Of a stretch of 64,000 bases of DNA, positions 1 through 8,480 are shown one piece after another; position 1 is the first letter of the stretch; every line of letters starts with the position of its first letter. The stretch covers positions 27,637-91,636 of the forward strand of contig SVKV01000005.1 of assembly GCA_015068305.1 (NCBI GenBank), read 5' to 3'. Both the position numbers and the translations under genes were made by a program. The stretch is from Oscillospiraceae bacterium (GTDB taxonomy: Bacteria > Bacillota > Clostridia > Oscillospirales > Oscillospiraceae). A model generated the notes under the pieces. The model was not told where the DNA came from. It searched no databases and was given only the letters and a program-made list of their open reading frames with translations.

Positions 1-2098
1 TGGGCGCTTTTTCCTTGTAGGGGTTGTCATTTTCCAGCAGGTAAATCTCATCAGCCTTGGCATTCATCTTCAGAATACCGGCCTGGAGCTGATAGGTGCC
101 GTCCTTATTGATGGCGATAACCGATGCCTTTGTACCCAGTTTCAGCAGCTCCACCGTATCACCGACAAGGATGCCCCGCTTGGGCTCCGGTCTGTGGATC
201 TTGGGCTGAGAAGAACGGATCTGAGCTTCCATCTCATTGAGGCTCCGGCGGACCTCCGCCTGCCGCTGGTTGATTCCGGAAGCATCCGCGCTGTCCTGGA
301 GCTGTTTTCTGAGGGCTTTCAGTTCCTCGGAAGCAAGGTTTGCAGCAGTCCGGGCATCATCAATGATCTTCTGAGCCTCCCGGCGGGCGGACTCCATGGC
401 CTTATCCTTCTCTTTCTGAAGCTGGACCGCATATTCCTCGCTCTGCTGCTTGATCTTTGCGGTTTCTGCCTTCAGCCGTTCCGCCTCATGGCGGGCAGAT
501 TCCATCTGCTGCCGCTGGGCTTCCAGCTGTGAGAGCACATCTTCAAAATCCTTGTCGGATTTATCAACCAAATCATCCGCTTCCTTCAGAATCTCCTCGG
601 AAAGTCCCAGCTTTCGGGAGATGGCAAAGGCATTGGATTTGCCGGGGATGCCGATGAGCAGCTTGTAGGTGGGCCGCAGGGTTTCCACATCAAATTCGCA
701 GGAGGCATTGATGACCCCCTGGGTGCGCATGGCATAGAGCTTCAGCTCAGCATAATGGGTAGTAGCCACCACCCGGCTGCCCATCTTCCGGCAGAATTCA
801 ATAATGGCTGTTGCCAAAGCTGCGCCTTCTGCCGGGTCCGTACCGGCGCCCAGCTCGTCAAAGAGCACCAGAGTCCGGTCGTCGCACTCTGCAACCACAT
901 CCACAATGGTCCGCATATGGCTGGAAAAAGTAGACAGACTCTGGGCAATGGACTGTTCGTCACCGATGTCGGCTAGGATGGCATCGAAGGTCGAAAGTTC
1001 GCTGCCATCCCCTGCCGGAATATGCAGGCCGCACTCCGCCATCAGCGTCAGCAGACCGATGGTTTTCAGGGTAACGGTCTTACCGCCGGTATTGGGGCCG
1101 GTGATGATCATGGAATCGAAGTCCTTGCCCAGATGAACGGAAATCGGCACCACAACCTTAGGATCGATCAGCGGGTGGCGGGCTTTGCGCAGGTCCACTC
1201 TGCCCTGGTCATTCATAATGGGCGCCCAGGCCCGCATCCGGTAGGCAAGCTTTGCTTTTGCAAAGATCACATCCAGCTGCACCAGCATCCGGAAGTTCAG
1301 GTCGATTGCTTCCCGGTAGCCGGCAGCTTCTGCTGACAGCTCTGCCAGGATCCGTTCGATTTCCTTTTTCTCCTTGATTTCCAGCTCTCTGAGGGCATTG
1401 TTGGCGTTCACAGCGGACATGGGCTCCACGAAGAACGTAGAACCGGTGGAGGAAACATCGTGAACCAGACCCGGCACATCGCCCCGGTGCTCGCTCTTAA
1501 CGGGAACCACGTAGCGGCCCTGGCGGATGGTGATGATGGGTTCTCTCAGATATTTGGCATAGGCGGGAGAAGAAATGATCTTCTGGAGGGTATCCCGGAT
1601 CTTACCCGCCTGCAAACGCATGTGCCGGCGGATGTCAGCAAGGGCCGGTGATGCATTATCGGCCAGTTCCTCTTCCGAGAGAATGGCACCAAAGATCTTA
1701 TCTTCCAGATATTTGTTGGGAGTCAGTGCTTTGAAATAGACATCCAGGCAGGTTGCCGGATCGTCCTCAGACACATAACCCTTGATGGTTCGGGCGCAAC
1801 GGAGTACAGATGCAATATGCATCAACTCCACGATCTGCAGCGTACCGCCCCGGTCAGCCCGCTCCAGAGAGGCGGAAACATCCCGCACCTCACCGAAGCC
1901 GGGGTTGCCCTTTTTGGTGCAAAGATCGGAAGCAGCGGTGGTCTGCTCCAGCATCATTTGCACATCTTCAAGATCAGATGTGGGCCGCAGGTTCCGACAG
2001 GCGGCTTTGCCCTCCTGGGAACCTGCGCACTCTGCCAAAAGCTCCAGAACCTGGTCCAGTTCCAGCTTGTGCAGAGATTTTTCGTATAATTCAGACAT
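1..2098 (-). CDS. mutS2: Endonuclease MutS2, 3' end outside window
   Basis: Not in the ORF track because the frame is open at the window edge. Reading the minus strand from the ATG at 2098 gives about 699 residues without a stop, beginning MSELYEKSLHKLELDQ. The MutS core ATPase is clear: a Walker A motif GPNTGGKTVTLKT about residue 330 and a Walker B-like LVLFDELGAGTDP. A long Glu/Lys/Gln-rich coiled coil follows, as in MutS2. The C-terminal Smr nuclease domain would lie beyond base 1. MutS2 acts on branched DNA (recombination control) and, in Bacillus, on collided ribosomes. It is the last visible gene of the yqfC-to-mutS2 run, 10 bp after recO. Confidence 0.95.
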   Translation of the reverse strand, partial: MSELYEKSLHKLELDQVLELLAECAGSQEGKAACRNLRPTSDLEDVQMMLEQTTAASDLCTKKGNPGFGEVRDVSASLERADRGGTLQIVELMHIASVLRCARTIKGYVSEDDPATCLDVYFKALTPNKYLEDKIFGAILSEEELADNASPALADIRRHMRLQAGKIRDTLQKIISSPAYAKYLREPIITIRQGRYVVPVKSEHRGDVPGLVHDVSSTGSTFFVEPMSAVNANNALRELEIKEKKEIERILAELSAEAAGYREAIDLNFRMLVQLDVIFAKAKLAYRMRAWAPIMNDQGRVDLRKARHPLIDPKVVVPISVHLGKDFDSMIITGPNTGGKTVTLKTIGLLTLMAECGLHIPAGDGSELSTFDAILADIGDEQSIAQSLSTFSSHMRTIVDVVAECDDRTLVLFDELGAGTDPAEGAALATAIIEFCRKMGSRVVATTHYAELKLYAMRTQGVINASCEFDVETLRPTYKLLIGIPGKSNAFAISRKLGLSEEILKEADDLVDKSDKDFEDVLSQLEAQRQQMESARHEAERLKAETAKIKQQSEEYAVQLQKEKDKAMESARREAQKIIDDARTAANLASEELKALRKQLQDSADASGINQRQAEVRRSLNEMEAQIRSSQPKIHRPEPKRGILVGDTVELLKLGTKASVIAINKDGTYQLQAGILKMNAKADEIYLLENDNPYKEKAP

Positions 2099-2108
2099 GG
2101 TATTTCTC

Positions 2109-2849
2109 CTATATCATCAGAGACTTGTAAAAATCCAGCGTGGAGAATCCGCGCTCCAGCTGTGTGGTTAAGTAGGCTTCGGTCAGATTGCAGAGCTTTT
2201 CCAGGTTTTCCTGGCCGATCTGAAAGGAAAGCAGCTTTTTCGGGTCGCATAGGCATATGTAGCGCATGGCTTCCAGCACACCCTGCGTCACCGGCATCCG
2301 GATTCCGCCGCCCAATGCGCGGCAGCAGGTACATTCCAGAAGTCCCTCGGAAATATCGAATTTATCCGGAGTCTGGCTGCCGCAGACGTGGCAGCCAAAA
2401 AGGTCCGGCATATAACCGCCCAGAGAAGCTGCCCGGAGTTCAAATACCGCCTTGACCTTCCGTTCCTGCTCGTTCAGACGGGACAGCGCAAAAAGACAAT
2501 TGAGCAGCAGGGACTGCAGCTCCGGGTTTGGCATATCCTCCTGGCTCAGCACATCGGCCACCTGGGCAAAATAAGTACCGAGGCTCAGTTTACCCAGGTC
2601 CCGGCGCAGGGGCTGAAAGAGCTCAATGGAGTGGGCCTCATTGACCGTATACTGGCCTCTGTATTCAAATAAGGTAAATTCCCCATAGGCCAGAAGCTGG
2701 CAGGGCGCGATCAGCGGGCTGTTTTTCCGCCGAAGCCCCCGGGCCTTTACCGTCAGTTTTCCGTGATCACGGCTCAAGACTGTCAGCAGAGCATCCCGGT
2801 CATTGTAGTCCGTGACCCGAAGCACGATGGCCTGGATCGTTAAATACAT
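2109..2849 (-). CDS. recO: DNA repair protein RecO
   Basis: 246 residues, the usual length for the family. The N-terminal OB fold (about 1-80) starts MYLTIQAIVLRVTDYNDRD, with the GLRRKNS stretch typical of Firmicutes RecO. A zinc-finger-like cluster CHVCG...CTCC sits at about 153-176. RecO works with RecR to load RecA onto SSB-coated single-stranded DNA. The start codon lies inside the 3' end of the upstream yqzL frame (50 nt overlap), so the two are probably translationally coupled. It is followed 10 bp later by mutS2. Confidence 0.95.
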   Translation of the reverse strand: MYLTIQAIVLRVTDYNDRDALLTVLSRDHGKLTVKARGLRRKNSPLIAPCQLLAYGEFTLFEYRGQYTVNEAHSIELFQPLRRDLGKLSLGTYFAQVADVLSQEDMPNPELQSLLLNCLFALSRLNEQERKVKAVFELRAASLGGYMPDLFGCHVCGSQTPDKFDISEGLLECTCCRALGGGIRMPVTQGVLEAMRYICLCDPKKLLSFQIGQENLEKLCNLTEAYLTTQLERGFSTLDFYKSLMI

Positions 2850-2943
2850 GGTTAGCCTCCATTTTCAAGGCTCTTTGGTAAAGCAGGTAGTATTCCGGCG
2901 CACCGGTCTCCACAAAGAAATTCCAGTAATCTGCTGCATTCAC
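2800..2943 (-). CDS. yqzL: YqzL-like small protein overlapping recO
   Basis: A 47-residue frame missing from the ORF track. It starts at GTG 2943, 7 nt downstream of an AGGGAGGG ribosome-binding site, and begins (M)NAADYWNFFVETGAPEYY; further on it has YLLYQRA. The W..F..TG....YLLY pattern matches YqzL, which lies immediately upstream of recO in Bacillus and many Clostridia. Its last 50 nt overlap the start of recO in another frame. An ATG in a different frame at 2952 gives a sequence with no family resemblance, so I prefer the GTG. Function is unknown in the family. Confidence 0.75.
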   Translation of the reverse strand: MNAADYWNFFVETGAPEYYLLYQRALKMEANHVFNDPGHRASGHGLQ

Positions 2944-3015
2944 GGATCATCCCTCCCTGGCCTTATTGTTTGCAGGGAGCGTTCAAATCACTCTGGGAAA
3001 TAGCGGTAACCGGAA

Positions 3016-3231
3016 TCAATCCTCTTTTTCATCCGGATCTTCCTGTTTCTGATTCTTGGCCCGGTTTGCATTGTCAATGGCGGAACCAAAGCACAAACCA
3101 ATGCCCAGGCCCATGCACATGCCAACGGAAATATTATCCATGGCAGCGCCGACGGCCATGCCGATGGACAGTCCCAGGCACATGCCGATGGGCATGTACT
3201 GGATCTGGTTTTCGGAGTCGTTCTTTTTCAT
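3016..3231 (-). CDS. Small glycine-zipper membrane protein
   Basis: 71 residues with two hydrophobic, Gly/Met-rich segments (about 13-30 and 36-53) made of near-repeats MCLGLSIGMAVG and MCMGLGIGLCFG, each followed by A-[MI]-DN. Charged tails flank them. The internal duplication and GxxxG spacing suggest a tightly packed two-helix hairpin. It lies between era and yqzL, in the place where many Firmicutes carry dgkA and cdd. The start ATG at 3231 has an AGGAG-poor but acceptable leader. No function is recognised; it resembles short 'glycine zipper' proteins only in general character. Confidence 0.7.
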   Translation of the reverse strand: MKKNDSENQIQYMPIGMCLGLSIGMAVGAAMDNISVGMCMGLGIGLCFGSAIDNANRAKNQKQEDPDEKED

Positions 3232-3244
3232 GGTCTATCTCCCA

Positions 3245-4135
3245 TTACTTGTCGTTGTAGCCGAAGTTTCGGACCAGGAAATCCGAATCCCGCCAGTTTT
3301 CCTTGACTTTCACCCAGGTGGTCAGGTAGACCTTGGTACCCATGAACTTCTCGCAGTCATGGCGGGCCTGGGTGGAGATCTTCTTCAGCATGGCGCCCTG
3401 TTTTCCGATGATGATGCCCTTATGGGATGCCTTTTCGCAGTAAATGGTGGCATCCAGATCAATCACACCGCTGTCCCGCTCGGAAAACCGGGTGATTTCA
3501 ACAGCAGTACCGTGGGGAATTTCCTTATCCAGATTCCACAGGATCTTTTCCCGGATGATCTCGGCCATCACCTGCCGCTCCGGCTGGTCGGTGGTCAAAT
3601 CTTCATCAAAAAGGAAGGGAGATTCCTGGGCATATCCTGCGCAGACTTTCAGCAGTTCCTCCACACCGTCGCCGGACTTGGCGGAAATGGGGATGATGGC
3701 ATCAAAGGCGGCAGATTCGGAGTAGGCCGCAATGACTTCCAGCAGCTTATCCTTCTCAACGGTATCAATTTTATTGATGGCCAGAATGGCGGGGCAGTGG
3801 CTACCCTTGATCTTCTCAATCAGATCAGATTCCTGGCCGCCCACGGAAGCAATGGGCTCCACCACCAGAATGGTGGCATCCACATCGGCGATGGATTCCC
3901 GGACCGTATTGACCATATAGTCGCCCAGCTTGGTACGGGCCCGGTGATAGCCGGGGGTATCCACGAACACGAACTGGGTATCCTCCCGGGTGACGATGCC
4001 GCAGATCCGGTTGCGGGTGGTCTGGGGCTTATTGGAAACGATGGCGATCTTTTCGCCGACGAGATAGTTGGTCAGGGTGGACTTACCCACATTGGGCCGT
4101 CCGGCAATGGTGATCATCGCAGTCTTTGTCTTCAT
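3245..4135 (-). CDS. era: GTPase Era
   Basis: 296 residues, full length. The G1 P-loop GRPNVGKST is at 12-20, the G3 motif DTPGYH at about 59, and G4 NKID at about 121. A C-terminal KH RNA-binding domain contains GIIIGKQGAMLKKI. Era binds the 3' end of 16S rRNA and assists 30S subunit maturation. It lies 19 bp after ybeY, another 16S maturation factor, in the conserved phoH-ybeY-era block. Confidence 0.97.
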   Translation of the reverse strand: MKTKTAMITIAGRPNVGKSTLTNYLVGEKIAIVSNKPQTTRNRICGIVTREDTQFVFVDTPGYHRARTKLGDYMVNTVRESIADVDATILVVEPIASVGGQESDLIEKIKGSHCPAILAINKIDTVEKDKLLEVIAAYSESAAFDAIIPISAKSGDGVEELLKVCAGYAQESPFLFDEDLTTDQPERQVMAEIIREKILWNLDKEIPHGTAVEITRFSERDSGVIDLDATIYCEKASHKGIIIGKQGAMLKKISTQARHDCEKFMGTKVYLTTWVKVKENWRDSDFLVRNFGYNDK

Positions 4136-4154
4136 AAATCTAATCTCCTGTATC

Positions 4155-4658
4155 TTAGTCCCGGCTCATTCCGGGGATCATGGAGGCAATAGCCTCTTCC
4201 CTTGCGCGCATCTGCCGCTTCATTTCGCCCTCATCCAGATGGTCATAACCCAGCAGATGGAGCATGGAGTGGATGGTTAAGTAGCCCACTTCCCTTTTGA
4301 CGCTGTGGCCGAATTCCTTTGCCTGGAGCATAGCCCGCTCCAGAGAAATGCACATATCCCCCAGAGGGCACATGCCGGTCTCCGGATCCAGATAATCTTC
4401 CCAACCCTCCGGAGGATTACCGGGCTCCAGCTCAAACATGGGAAAGCTCAGCACATCTGTGGGACGGTCGATCTGGCGGCTGGCCAGATTGATGGCATGG
4501 ATTCCCCTGTCGTTGGTAACCATCACATTGATCTCACAGGGTACGGAAATATTTTCAGCACCCAGGGTGGTCTCAATGCACTTGGTAATGATATTGGAAA
4601 TGATGGGCTGACGCCAGGTAAGGCAATCAAAAGTCATATTGATCTTTACGTTTTTCAT
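4155..4658 (-). CDS. ybeY: Endoribonuclease YbeY
   Basis: The track frame is longer, but the protein should start at the ATG at 4658 (MKNVKINMTFDCLTW), giving 167 residues; the upstream part is only the antisense-like tail of phoH. The zinc-binding motif HSMLHLLGYDH (HxxxHxxxxxH) near residue 120 defines the family. YbeY matures the 3' end of 16S rRNA and takes part in ribosome quality control. Its start is 1 bp from the phoH stop, consistent with coupled translation. Confidence 0.95.
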   Translation of the reverse strand: MKNVKINMTFDCLTWRQPIISNIITKCIETTLGAENISVPCEINVMVTNDRGIHAINLASRQIDRPTDVLSFPMFELEPGNPPEGWEDYLDPETGMCPLGDMCISLERAMLQAKEFGHSVKREVGYLTIHSMLHLLGYDHLDEGEMKRQMRAREEAIASMIPGMSRD

Positions 4659-4659
4659 A

Positions 4660-5673
4660 TCAGTTCTTCCTCTGGTAACGTCCCTTAAAATCGGGATTCG
4701 GTTTCTTAAAGTCGGGCTTGGCTGCCTTCTCATAGGCATTGATGATCTCCTGGACCAGTGCATGGCGTACAACGTCAGCGGAGGTCAGACGGCAAATGGC
4801 AATATCGTTGATACCCTCCAGCACCCGGACCGCATCCTTAAGGCCCGAGGTCTTATCATCCGGCAGGTCGATCTGGGTGATGTCGCCGGTGATGACGATC
4901 TTGGACCCGAATCCCAATCGGGTCAGGAACATCTTCATCTGTTCCTTGGTGGTATTCTGAGCTTCATCGAGGATGATAAAGCTGTCGTCCAGGGTGCGGC
5001 CTCTCATATAGGCCAGAGGCGCCACTTCGATGGAACCCCGCTCCTGGTACTTCTGGAAGGTTTCGGCGCCCAGCATGTCATAGAGGGCATCATACAGGGG
5101 CCGCAGATAGGGATCCACCTTGTTCTGCAGGTCACCGGGCAGAAAGCCCAGACGCTCGCCGGCTTCCACTGCAGGACGGGTCAGAATGATCCGGTTCACC
5201 GTTCGCTCCCGGAATGCTGCAACAGCAGCAGCCACCGCAAGATAAGTCTTGCCGGTACCGGCAGGGCCCACGCCAATGGTGATGGTGTTTTTCTGGATGG
5301 CTTTCATGTATTTCTGCTGACCGACGGTTTTGGCCTTGATGGGCTTACCCTTGGCAGTAATACAGACCACATCCTTGGCCATCTGGGCGATGCTGTCATC
5401 ATTGCCCTCCCGGACCAGGGTGATCAGATAGCGGACCCGCTGCTCATCGATATTCTCACCCTTGGCAGCCAGAGCCAGCAGACCTTCCAGAGTCCGCACG
5501 GCCTTGTCCACGTTTTCCTCATCACCGGATACCTTCATATCGGTACCCCGGTTGATGATGTGCACATCCAGTGCTTCCTCGATGCGCTTGATATTTTCAT
5601 CAAAAGAACCGAATACTGCGATCAGATCATCCACCCGATCCGCGTTCACGATCCGTTCCGTTGTCTTTCCCAT
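4660..5673 (-). CDS. phoH: PhoH family ATPase
   Basis: A PhoH/YlaK-type P-loop ATPase. Walker A GPAGTGKTYLA lies near residue 135 and the Walker B/DEAQN motif about 100 residues later. The track starts at a TTG at 5685; the ATG at 5673 (MGKTTERIVN) has GGAG six bases upstream and is preferred, giving 337 residues. An N-terminal KH-like segment precedes the ATPase. The start overlaps the yqfD 3' end by 47 nt. It is a putative RNA helicase/ATPase acting with YbeY, judged from the conserved gene pair. Confidence 0.92.
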   Translation of the reverse strand: MGKTTERIVNADRVDDLIAVFGSFDENIKRIEEALDVHIINRGTDMKVSGDEENVDKAVRTLEGLLALAAKGENIDEQRVRYLITLVREGNDDSIAQMAKDVVCITAKGKPIKAKTVGQQKYMKAIQKNTITIGVGPAGTGKTYLAVAAAVAAFRERTVNRIILTRPAVEAGERLGFLPGDLQNKVDPYLRPLYDALYDMLGAETFQKYQERGSIEVAPLAYMRGRTLDDSFIILDEAQNTTKEQMKMFLTRLGFGSKIVITGDITQIDLPDDKTSGLKDAVRVLEGINDIAICRLTSADVVRHALVQEIINAYEKAAKPDFKKPNPDFKGRYQRKN

Positions 5674-6853
5674 GGTATTCTCCAATCATCTCTTCCTGTC
5701 TTCTGCCGATCATCTCGGTGCAGGCATATATACCCTCCAGCCGGTAGCAGCCGGATTCCGTAACAACCGATTCTTCCCGCTGTGTAACGATACCGGCGAT
5801 CATGATCTGCTTCAGCTGTTTTTCCGCAAAGGACGACAACTGCACTGCGGCAGTTTCCTCCGTTACTGCAATATCAGCAAGAACCGAGTCGGTAATTGTT
5901 TCCCGGATCAAAGCAACCGGCAGACAAAATCCTCCCGGCAGCGACAGGACATACTTCGAATACATTTTAACACAACCTGCACCGGAAATTCCACTACCTT
6001 TATAGAAATTTATGCGTTTTTTTCCGATGAGAAGGCTATATTTTGTCTGGGTACCGTGGTTTTCTCTTCTTGCTGACTGAAATGCGGGTGTGACAGCCTG
6101 GATATTTCTCCTGGTGACGGCAAAAATCTCACCCTGGGCATGGGTTGCCGATACACTCAGGCCTCTGTCTGCATAGCCGGATATCAGAACCTGTCCCTCC
6201 TTCACCGCCTGTCCCGGGACACAAAGCGGGGTTCCCTCCGTAACATTGCAGGAAAGAATCACCCCGTCCCGATGGGCAACCAAGCTGCTGATCCCCGGCA
6301 TTGTTGCTGTTTGCTCCGTCAAAGTTCGCTCCCGGACCGTAATTACAGCGGTGCAGCCGTAGGTGTTGACACCCGCCCATTGAAGCTCCGGCAGCTGGGC
6401 AAGCAGTTCATTTTTCATGACCTCGCTTCTAACCTGCCGTCGTACTGCACCGAAGCGGATCCCGCTTTCTTTTGCCGCTTCCAATATCAGCCGGTCCGGA
6501 ATCTGAGCATTCCCCTCCACGCTAACAAACAGAATGCGGCCCGACAGCAGCCCGGTCATCAGAAAAAGCAGCAAAAATCCCCCGGTCAGCATTGGCCGCC
6601 GCAGCATTCTTTTGACCGTCCAATAGGCACCCCGGCGGCCTACGGTTGTCAGCCGGTCACCGCGCCGCTGCGCAATTTCTTTTACCTTCCGGTAATTTTT
6701 CCGGGATACGGTGAGATCCGCTTCCAATTCTCCGTTCATCGTCACATTCCATACCGGGATTTGGGCAGCGTTGATGAGCAGCAGACTTTTTGGAATGTCG
6801 GCACCGATCAGTCTGAGTCTGACCTCACCCGCCAGCGACCTGTACAGTCCCAT
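5627..6853 (-). CDS. yqfD: Sporulation protein YqfD
   Basis: I place the start at ATG 6853 (MGLYRSLAGEVRLRLIG), with GGAGGTG seven bases upstream, giving 408 residues. It has an N-terminal cytosolic domain, one membrane segment at about 88-110 (LTGGFLLLFLMTGLLSG), then an extracytoplasmic region starting FVSVEGNAQIPD, a FtsQ/POTRA-like pattern. YqfD is a sigmaE-controlled mother-cell protein required for efficient spore formation. It overlaps yqfC by one base and phoH by 47, as in the Bacillus yqfC-yqfD-phoH cluster. Confidence 0.9.
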   Translation of the reverse strand: MGLYRSLAGEVRLRLIGADIPKSLLLINAAQIPVWNVTMNGELEADLTVSRKNYRKVKEIAQRRGDRLTTVGRRGAYWTVKRMLRRPMLTGGFLLLFLMTGLLSGRILFVSVEGNAQIPDRLILEAAKESGIRFGAVRRQVRSEVMKNELLAQLPELQWAGVNTYGCTAVITVRERTLTEQTATMPGISSLVAHRDGVILSCNVTEGTPLCVPGQAVKEGQVLISGYADRGLSVSATHAQGEIFAVTRRNIQAVTPAFQSARRENHGTQTKYSLLIGKKRINFYKGSGISGAGCVKMYSKYVLSLPGGFCLPVALIRETITDSVLADIAVTEETAAVQLSSFAEKQLKQIMIAGIVTQREESVVTESGCYRLEGIYACTEMIGRRQEEMIGEYHGKDNGTDRERGSGG

Positions 6854-7137
6854 TATCTGCACCTCCGCTGAAGCTGCACACAATCAATCCTTCCGGAAAT
6901 GACCAGCTGTTCCCGGGTCATTCTGGTTAATTCCAGAGCGCAGCCGCAGATACACACCGTACCGAAGCGCACCTTCACACCGATCCGTTCCCTGCTGTAT
7001 TCCGTCACACCTCCGTGCCGTTCAATCAGTACCCGGCTGTCCCCGGCCAGTTCCACCACGGGAACCCCGGGTAGAGGCTCCCCCTCCAGCTCCGCTCCAT
7101 CTGCCAGATACCGGATCCAATGCTTTTTCTGCACCAT
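6853..7137 (-). CDS. yqfC: Sporulation protein YqfC (YabP/YqfC family)
   Basis: Starting at ATG 7137 (MVQKKHWIRYLADG), with GGGAGGTG upstream, gives 94 residues. The YabP/YqfC core is recognisable: VELAGDSRVLIERHGGV, then a second beta-rich half ending in MTREQLVISGRI. It is the first gene of the minus-strand run and is adjacent to yqfD. The family is part of the mother-cell sporulation programme; its molecular role is not established. The 85 bp between it and the divergent ylbJ would hold both promoters, but I see no clear sigmaE consensus. Confidence 0.88.
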   Translation of the reverse strand: MVQKKHWIRYLADGAELEGEPLPGVPVVELAGDSRVLIERHGGVTEYSRERIGVKVRFGTVCICGCALELTRMTREQLVISGRIDCVQLQRRCR

Positions 7138-7222
7138 CTGTGCACCTCCCTTTTGAAAAAGCATATGAGCTTCCGGCAATTATCTTTCCGGAAGATGCAT
7201 AGATTCTTATGAGGTGAAATCC

Positions 7223-8203
7223 ATGCGAACAAGAAATCGGGTAACTCTGATCGGAAGCGCTGCTGCCATGCTTTTGCTGATTCTGGACGGAAAGACGGCA
7301 GTCCGCGGGATTTATGAGGGAATTCAGTTATGCTTGAATTCCTTATTGCCGGCGCTGTTTCCCTTCAGTGTTCTGTCAATTTTAATCACAGGAAGCATCA
7401 TCGGAAAACAGATTCCAATTTTGGCTCCGGTCTGCAGATTCTGCAGTATTCCTGCGGGCTGTGAATCTCTGTTTGCGGTAGGTATATTGGGCGGTTATCC
7501 GGTGGGGGCCCAGAATGTGATGCTAGCATTCCGTGACGGGAAACTTCCGGAGGCTGATGCCCGTCGGATGGCTGTCTTTTGCAACAATGCAGGTCCTTCC
7601 TTCATCTTCGGGATTCTGGGACCCCTGTTCCCGTCACCGGTGTATTTATGGCTTCTGTGGGGAATCCAGATTCTCAGCGGGCTGGTTACAGGCTGGCTGA
7701 TGCCCGGTGGAAACCGAAATCCGCTGATGATGCAGGATCCGAAGGCACCGTCTGTACCGGATGCAATTCTAATTGCCGCCAAAGGGATGTTTCACATCTG
7801 CAGCTGTGTTGTGCTGTTGCGCATGGTGTTGGAATTCCTGTCTCACTGGATTCTCTGGTATTTCCCAACCGTGGTCCAGGTGATGATTTCCGGTTTGCTG
7901 GAGCTTTCCAACGGGTGTTTGATGCTGCATTCTGTCGAAAGCGTGAATCTTCGGTTTGTACTGGCTGCCGTTCTGCTTTCCTTTGGTGGACTCTGTGTCC
8001 GAATGCAGACGGTTTCGGTCTGTGATGGACTTGATCTGAAAAGCTACCTTCCCTGGAAAGGTGTACAGTCTGCCATTGCGGGTATCCTGGCGGCTGCAGC
8101 CGTTACTCTCCCCCGATCCGCCGTATTCCTGGCCGTGCTGCTCCCGGCAGCCGCGGTGATTCGCCTATTGGGAGGATCCCGAAAAAAAGAGGTAGCTTTC
8201 TGA
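7223..8203 (+). CDS. ylbJ: Sporulation integral membrane protein YlbJ
   Basis: 326 residues from ATG 7223 (GAGGTG upstream; the track uses a GTG 9 bp earlier). A polytopic membrane protein with the nucleoside-recognition/GATE-type repeats of YlbJ: an N-terminal helix pair, LNSLLPALFPFSVLS, the GGYPVGAQN loop near residue 95, and a CNNAGPSFIFG motif. YlbJ is a sigmaE-dependent mother-cell protein needed for spore heat resistance. It is divergent from yqfC-yqfD, so two sporulation units face away from one control region. Confidence 0.87.
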   Translation: MRTRNRVTLIGSAAAMLLLILDGKTAVRGIYEGIQLCLNSLLPALFPFSVLSILITGSIIGKQIPILAPVCRFCSIPAGCESLFAVGILGGYPVGAQNVMLAFRDGKLPEADARRMAVFCNNAGPSFIFGILGPLFPSPVYLWLLWGIQILSGLVTGWLMPGGNRNPLMMQDPKAPSVPDAILIAAKGMFHICSCVVLLRMVLEFLSHWILWYFPTVVQVMISGLLELSNGCLMLHSVESVNLRFVLAAVLLSFGGLCVRMQTVSVCDGLDLKSYLPWKGVQSAIAGILAAAAVTLPRSAVFLAVLLPAAAVIRLLGGSRKKEVAF

Positions 8204-8251
8204 ACTGTTTTGATATATAATATAGGGACTATGCATAATGAGGTATATGCC

Positions 8252-8461
8252 ATGCTATTCAGAAAGAAGATCAGCCCCAGCTGCAGTTACTGCATCCATG
8301 GAACGCAACTGGACGATGGCCAGTTTCTCTGCTCCAAAAAAGGATCCGTGTCGGACAAGCAAAAATGTATGGCATTCCGCTACGATCCTGTGAAGCGTAT
8401 CCCAGTGAAAGCAAAAGCTTTGGATTTTAAAAAGTACGAGCAGGAAGACTATTCTCTGTAA
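8252..8461 (+). CDS. Small four-cysteine protein, function unknown
   Basis: 69 residues from ATG 8252 (GAGGTA seven bases upstream), shorter than the track frame. It begins MLFRKKISPSCSYCIHG and has C-x2-C-x16-C-x10-C spacing, suggesting one bound metal ion. It ends in a basic-then-acidic tail (KALDFKKYEQEDYSL). I recognise the type as a conserved small protein of Clostridia but know no function. It is followed 19 bp later by the first NAGPA-domain gene and may be co-transcribed with it. Confidence 0.75.
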   Translation: MLFRKKISPSCSYCIHGTQLDDGQFLCSKKGSVSDKQKCMAFRYDPVKRIPVKAKALDFKKYEQEDYSL

Positions 8462-8480
8462 CCTTCGCGAGGAGCAGATC

